The translations under genes were made by a program, and so were the position numbers. A stretch of DNA of 9,585 nucleotides. Source: JAHEFX01 sp964614585 (GTDB lineage Bacteria; Actinomycetota; Acidimicrobiia; Spongiisociales; JAENVV01). Positions 7,745-9,585 of this stretch are shown here, piece after piece. The stretch spans positions 1 to 9,585 of the forward strand of contig CAZTLW010000091.1 of assembly GCA_964614585.1 (NCBI GenBank), given 5' to 3'. The notes beneath the pieces were generated by a model, which saw nothing but the letters and a program-made list of their open reading frames with translations, ran no database searches and was not told where the DNA came from. Within the stretch, counting starts at the first letter, position 1. Each line of letters begins with the position of its first letter.

Positions 7745-7780
7745 CAACGGTACGTCGGTACAACGGTACTTCGGTACCCC
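7741..7780 (-). repeat. Tandem array of five 8-bp GTAC units
   Basis: Plus-strand units start at 7741, 7749, 7757, 7765 and 7773: GGTACAAC, GGTACGTC, GGTACAAC, GGTACTTC, GGTACCCC. On the minus strand they read GTACCGNN, which relates them to the 7-bp GTACCGN units at the left end of the window. There is no spacer between units, so this is not a CRISPR array. It occupies the upstream region of tRNA-Pro and lies 57 bp from the assembly gap. Confidence 0.8.
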
Positions 7781-7784
7781 GCCG

Positions 7785-7809
7785 GGACTCCCCGGCCCCG
7801 GCCGAGTCC
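7785..7809 (-). terminator. Weak hairpin possibly ending the der transcript
   Basis: Arms GGACTC (7785-7790) and GAGTCC (7804-7809) enclose a 13-nt GC-rich loop. It lies between the gap and the tRNA, where the transcript of der and its small downstream gene should end. There is no T-run, and dyads of this size are frequent by chance in GC-rich DNA. Confidence 0.25.
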
Positions 7810-7837
7810 GAAACAGATTGTTCACGGTCGGTCGTAC

Positions 7838-7937
7838 NNNNNNNNNNNNNNNNNNNNNNNNNNNNNNNNNNNNNNNNNNNNNNNNNNNNNNNNNNNNNNN
7901 NNNNNNNNNNNNNNNNNNNNNNNNNNNNNNNNNNNNN
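7838..7937. other. Assembly gap of 100 N
   Basis: Exactly 100 unknown bases, the conventional placeholder for a scaffold gap of unknown size. It cuts the small gene downstream of der and may hide its stop codon and further repeat units. Confidence 0.95.
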
Positions 7938-8110
7938 AACGGACAGTCCTGGCCGCTGAAGAGGCTCGGCAGGCACAGCACGAGTTGGACGGCCCGCCAC
8001 AGCAGGTACAGCCCGCCGAGCACGACCACCAGCTTGAACGAGAACGGCATCGGCGGCGGCTCCTCGGTCGGCTCCTCCCCCGCCCCGTGCTCGGGTCGCC
8101 CGTTGCTCAC
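7938..8110 (-). CDS. Small single-helix membrane protein, C-terminus lost in gap
   Basis: I do not recognise the family. The visible 57 residues begin with a GTG that overlaps the der stop as GTGA, implying translational coupling. Residues 2-20 are Glu/Pro-rich (GEEPTEEPPP). Residues 26-50 are hydrophobic and probably one membrane helix (FKLVVVLGGLYLLWRAVQLV, then LCLPSLF), followed by SGQDCP and the gap. Cysteines occur at positions 46 and 56. The Met at residue 21 is an alternative start without a clear ribosome binding site. The membrane location is inferred from hydrophobicity. The length is unknown. Confidence 0.6.
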
Positions 8111-9423
8111 GACCGACGCTTCCGCCTCGCCACGAGGTGCACCGGGGTACCGATGAAGTCGAAGGTGCCTCGAAGTCGGTTCTCGAGGAACCGCAGGTAG
8201 TCCTCGGGGAGGTCCCCACCGGAGACGAACAGGACGATCGTCGGGGGCTCGGTGCCGGCCTGTACGGCGTACTGGATCGTGGCCCGGCGCCCCTTGCGGA
8301 CGGGGACCGGGTGGGCCGCCTGCCAGCTGCGCACGAGTCGGTTGAGCTCGGGGGTGGGGATCCGCTGGCTCCGGTGGTCGAGCACCATCTCGACGGCGGC
8401 GCCGAGGCGCCCGATGCGCCCGCCGGTGAGGGCGGAGAGCCGCAGGACCGGCGCCCAGCCGACGAAGCCGAGCCGGTCGCCGATCGAGTCCTCGGCCCAG
8501 AGTCGAGAGTCCTCGTCCACGGCGTCCCACTTGTTGGCCACGATCACGAGGCCGGCCCCCGCCGAGGCCGCCTCCTCGGCGATCCGCTGGTCGCCCTGGG
8601 TGGCCCCCTCCGTCGCATCGACCACCAGCAGGGCCACATCGGCGTCGGCGAGCACCCGCCGGGCCCGCTGGACGGCGTAGTACTCGGAGCGCTCCCCGAT
8701 CTTGGGAGCGCGACGGATCCCGGCCGTGTCGACGAGGACGTAGCGCTCCCCGTCGACCTCGACCTCCACGTCGATCGGGTCCCGCGTCGTGCCGGGCACC
8801 GGCGAGGTGAGCACCCGCTCCTCGCCCACCAGGCGGTTCAGCAGCGTCGATTTGCCGACGTTGGGCCGTCCCACGATTGCCAACCGCGGTGGACCCGACT
8901 CCTCCTCGTCCTCGTCCCAGTCGCCCTCGGGCAAGGCGTCGACGATCCGGTCGAGGAGCTCGCCTATGCCTCGCCCGTGCAGGGCAGAGATGGGCATCGG
9001 CTCGCCGACCCCGAGCGCCCACAGGTCGGACAGCCACGCCTCCTGGGCGGGGCCGTCGACCTTGTTGGCGGCGAGGATCACCGGTTGGGTGGCGCCGCGC
9101 AGCAGCCGGGCGACGCCCTCGTCGTCGGGACTCAGCCCGGTGGTGGCATCGACCACGAAGACCACGACGTCGGCGGCGGCGATCGCCGCCTCGGCCTGGT
9201 CGGCGATGTCCTCGGTGAGCTCGTCGCCCTTGGCCTGCCAGCCGCCGGTGTCGACGAGCACGAACCGACGCCCCACCCACTCGCCGGTGAACTCGCGCCG
9301 GTCGCGTGTCACCCCCGGCTCGGCCTCGACGACGGCCTCGCGACGGCCGACGATCCGATTCACGAGCGTCGACTTGCCGATGTTCGGCCGTCCGACCACG
9401 GCGACGACGGGAAGGCGGGACAT
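8107..9423 (-). CDS. der: Ribosome-assembly GTPase Der (EngA)
   Basis: Der is a double-GTPase needed for maturation of the 50S ribosomal subunit. This 438-aa protein is of normal length. The first G domain has GRPNIGKS (11-18), GVTRD (37-41), DTGG (58-61), NKVD (120-123) and SAL (146-148). An acidic linker (168-176, rich in D and E) joins it to the second, with GRPNVGKS (185-192), GTTRD (211-215), DTAG (232-235), NKWD (297-300) and SAL (330-332). The C-terminal KH-like domain follows from about 350 and ends in a basic tail RRKRRS. I placed the start at ATG 9423 (MSRLPVVAVVGRPN). A start 57 bp upstream would add residues not typical of the family. There is no Shine-Dalgarno site, but a TACCCT hexamer lies 7 nt upstream, suggesting a leaderless mRNA. 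Confidence 0.97.
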   Translation of the reverse strand: MSRLPVVAVVGRPNIGKSTLVNRIVGRREAVVEAEPGVTRDRREFTGEWVGRRFVLVDTGGWQAKGDELTEDIADQAEAAIAAADVVVFVVDATTGLSPDDEGVARLLRGATQPVILAANKVDGPAQEAWLSDLWALGVGEPMPISALHGRGIGELLDRIVDALPEGDWDEDEEESGPPRLAIVGRPNVGKSTLLNRLVGEERVLTSPVPGTTRDPIDVEVEVDGERYVLVDTAGIRRAPKIGERSEYYAVQRARRVLADADVALLVVDATEGATQGDQRIAEEAASAGAGLVIVANKWDAVDEDSRLWAEDSIGDRLGFVGWAPVLRLSALTGGRIGRLGAAVEMVLDHRSQRIPTPELNRLVRSWQAAHPVPVRKGRRATIQYAVQAGTEPPTIVLFVSGGDLPEDYLRFLENRLRGTFDFIGTPVHLVARRKRRS

Positions 9424-9430
9424 GGGCCGC

Positions 9431-9436
9431 AGGGTA
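9431..9436 (-). promoter_or_regulatory. Candidate leaderless promoter -10 (TACCCT) of der
   Basis: TACCCT ends 7 nt before the der ATG, the spacing expected when transcription starts at the first base of the start codon, as known for many actinobacterial leaderless genes. The intervening GCGGCCC holds no ribosome binding site. No -35 is apparent. If true, the ATG at 9423 is fixed as the start. Confidence 0.42.
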
Positions 9437-9499
9437 GAACCTGCTGCCGGATGGCAGACGTCGGCGGCCGTCGATGGCAAGGACCGACGCGGAGAATGG

Positions 9500-9575
9500 A
9501 AATCCCCCCGGAGGGGGGATGGGCCCCGCCGGCCGACGTAGGAGGCCGGTGGGAGGGGGGCGGTGCCAGAGAGCG
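9500..9575 (+). repeat. Bipartite hairpin repeat, copy A
   Basis: The first hairpin is ATCCCCCC (9502-9509), loop GGA, GGGGGGAT (9513-9520). GGGCCCC follows, then a 10-bp second stem CCCGCCGGCC/GGCCGGTGGG (9525-9534 with 9544-9553, one G-T pair, 9-nt loop), a six-G run and the tail CGGTGCCAGAGAGCG. It matches copy B at both ends and copy C over the first hairpin and G-run. It lies upstream of der near the window edge. No GTAC array accompanies this copy within the window. Confidence 0.82.
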
Positions 9576-9585
9576 CCGAACGCCC

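Noticed and set aside
7741..7780. CRISPR array
   Set aside because: The 8-bp units are directly adjacent with no spacers, are far too short, and no cas gene is present.
9444..9457. Small hairpin CTGCC-GGAT-GGCAG upstream of der
   Set aside because: A 5-bp stem is expected by chance in DNA of this base composition, and no supporting context was found.

Overview
The window is GC-rich bacterial DNA in which every gene I can support lies on the minus strand. Several signs point to a high-GC Actinomycetota genome, probably of the Acidimicrobiia type. The tRNA-Pro gene carries no encoded CCA. GTG starts overlap the preceding stop as GTGA. The solute-binding lipoprotein has a Thr/Glu/Asp/Gly-rich linker after its lipobox. 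A PgsA-type gene lies next to gcvH, an order also known from mycobacteria. The lineage is an inference, because no taxonomic marker was compared. A run of exactly 100 N (7838-7937) shows that this is a scaffold with an unsized gap.

In the direction of transcription (right to left) the layout is as follows. (1) The right edge carries one copy of a bipartite hairpin repeat, then der (EngA, a ribosome-assembly GTPase) with a possible leaderless promoter. A small one-helix membrane protein gene is coupled to der and runs into the gap. (2) After the gap come a tandem array of 8-bp GTAC units, tRNA-Pro(GGG) and a strong 12-bp hairpin. (3) A six-gene operon follows: a solute-binding lipoprotein, a 12-bp intergenic hairpin, two permeases (DppB- and DppC-like), two ATPases (DppD- and DppF-like), and a PgsA-type CDP-alcohol phosphatidyltransferase whose GTG start overlaps the last ATPase stop. 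(4) The left 300 bp hold two more hairpin-repeat copies in inverted orientation, each flanked by a 7-bp GTAC array, and then the first 12 codons of gcvH.

The transporter genes form a complete importer of the peptide/nickel/opine class: binding protein, two membrane subunits and two ATPases. The pgsA-like gene is translationally coupled to it, although its product makes phospholipid. Both permeases look longer than usual. The B subunit seems to have an extra membrane hairpin and the C subunit an enlarged first outer loop.

The least explained part of the window is not protein-coding. A repeat family (ATCCCCCC/GGGGGGAT hairpin, GGGCCCC, variable second stem, G-run) occurs three times, and arrays of GTACCG-like units of 7 or 8 bp occur at three intergenic places. 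The same hexamer TACCCT lies 7-10 nt upstream of der, tRNA-Pro and gcvH. I saw no CRISPR, prophage, transposase or defence genes.
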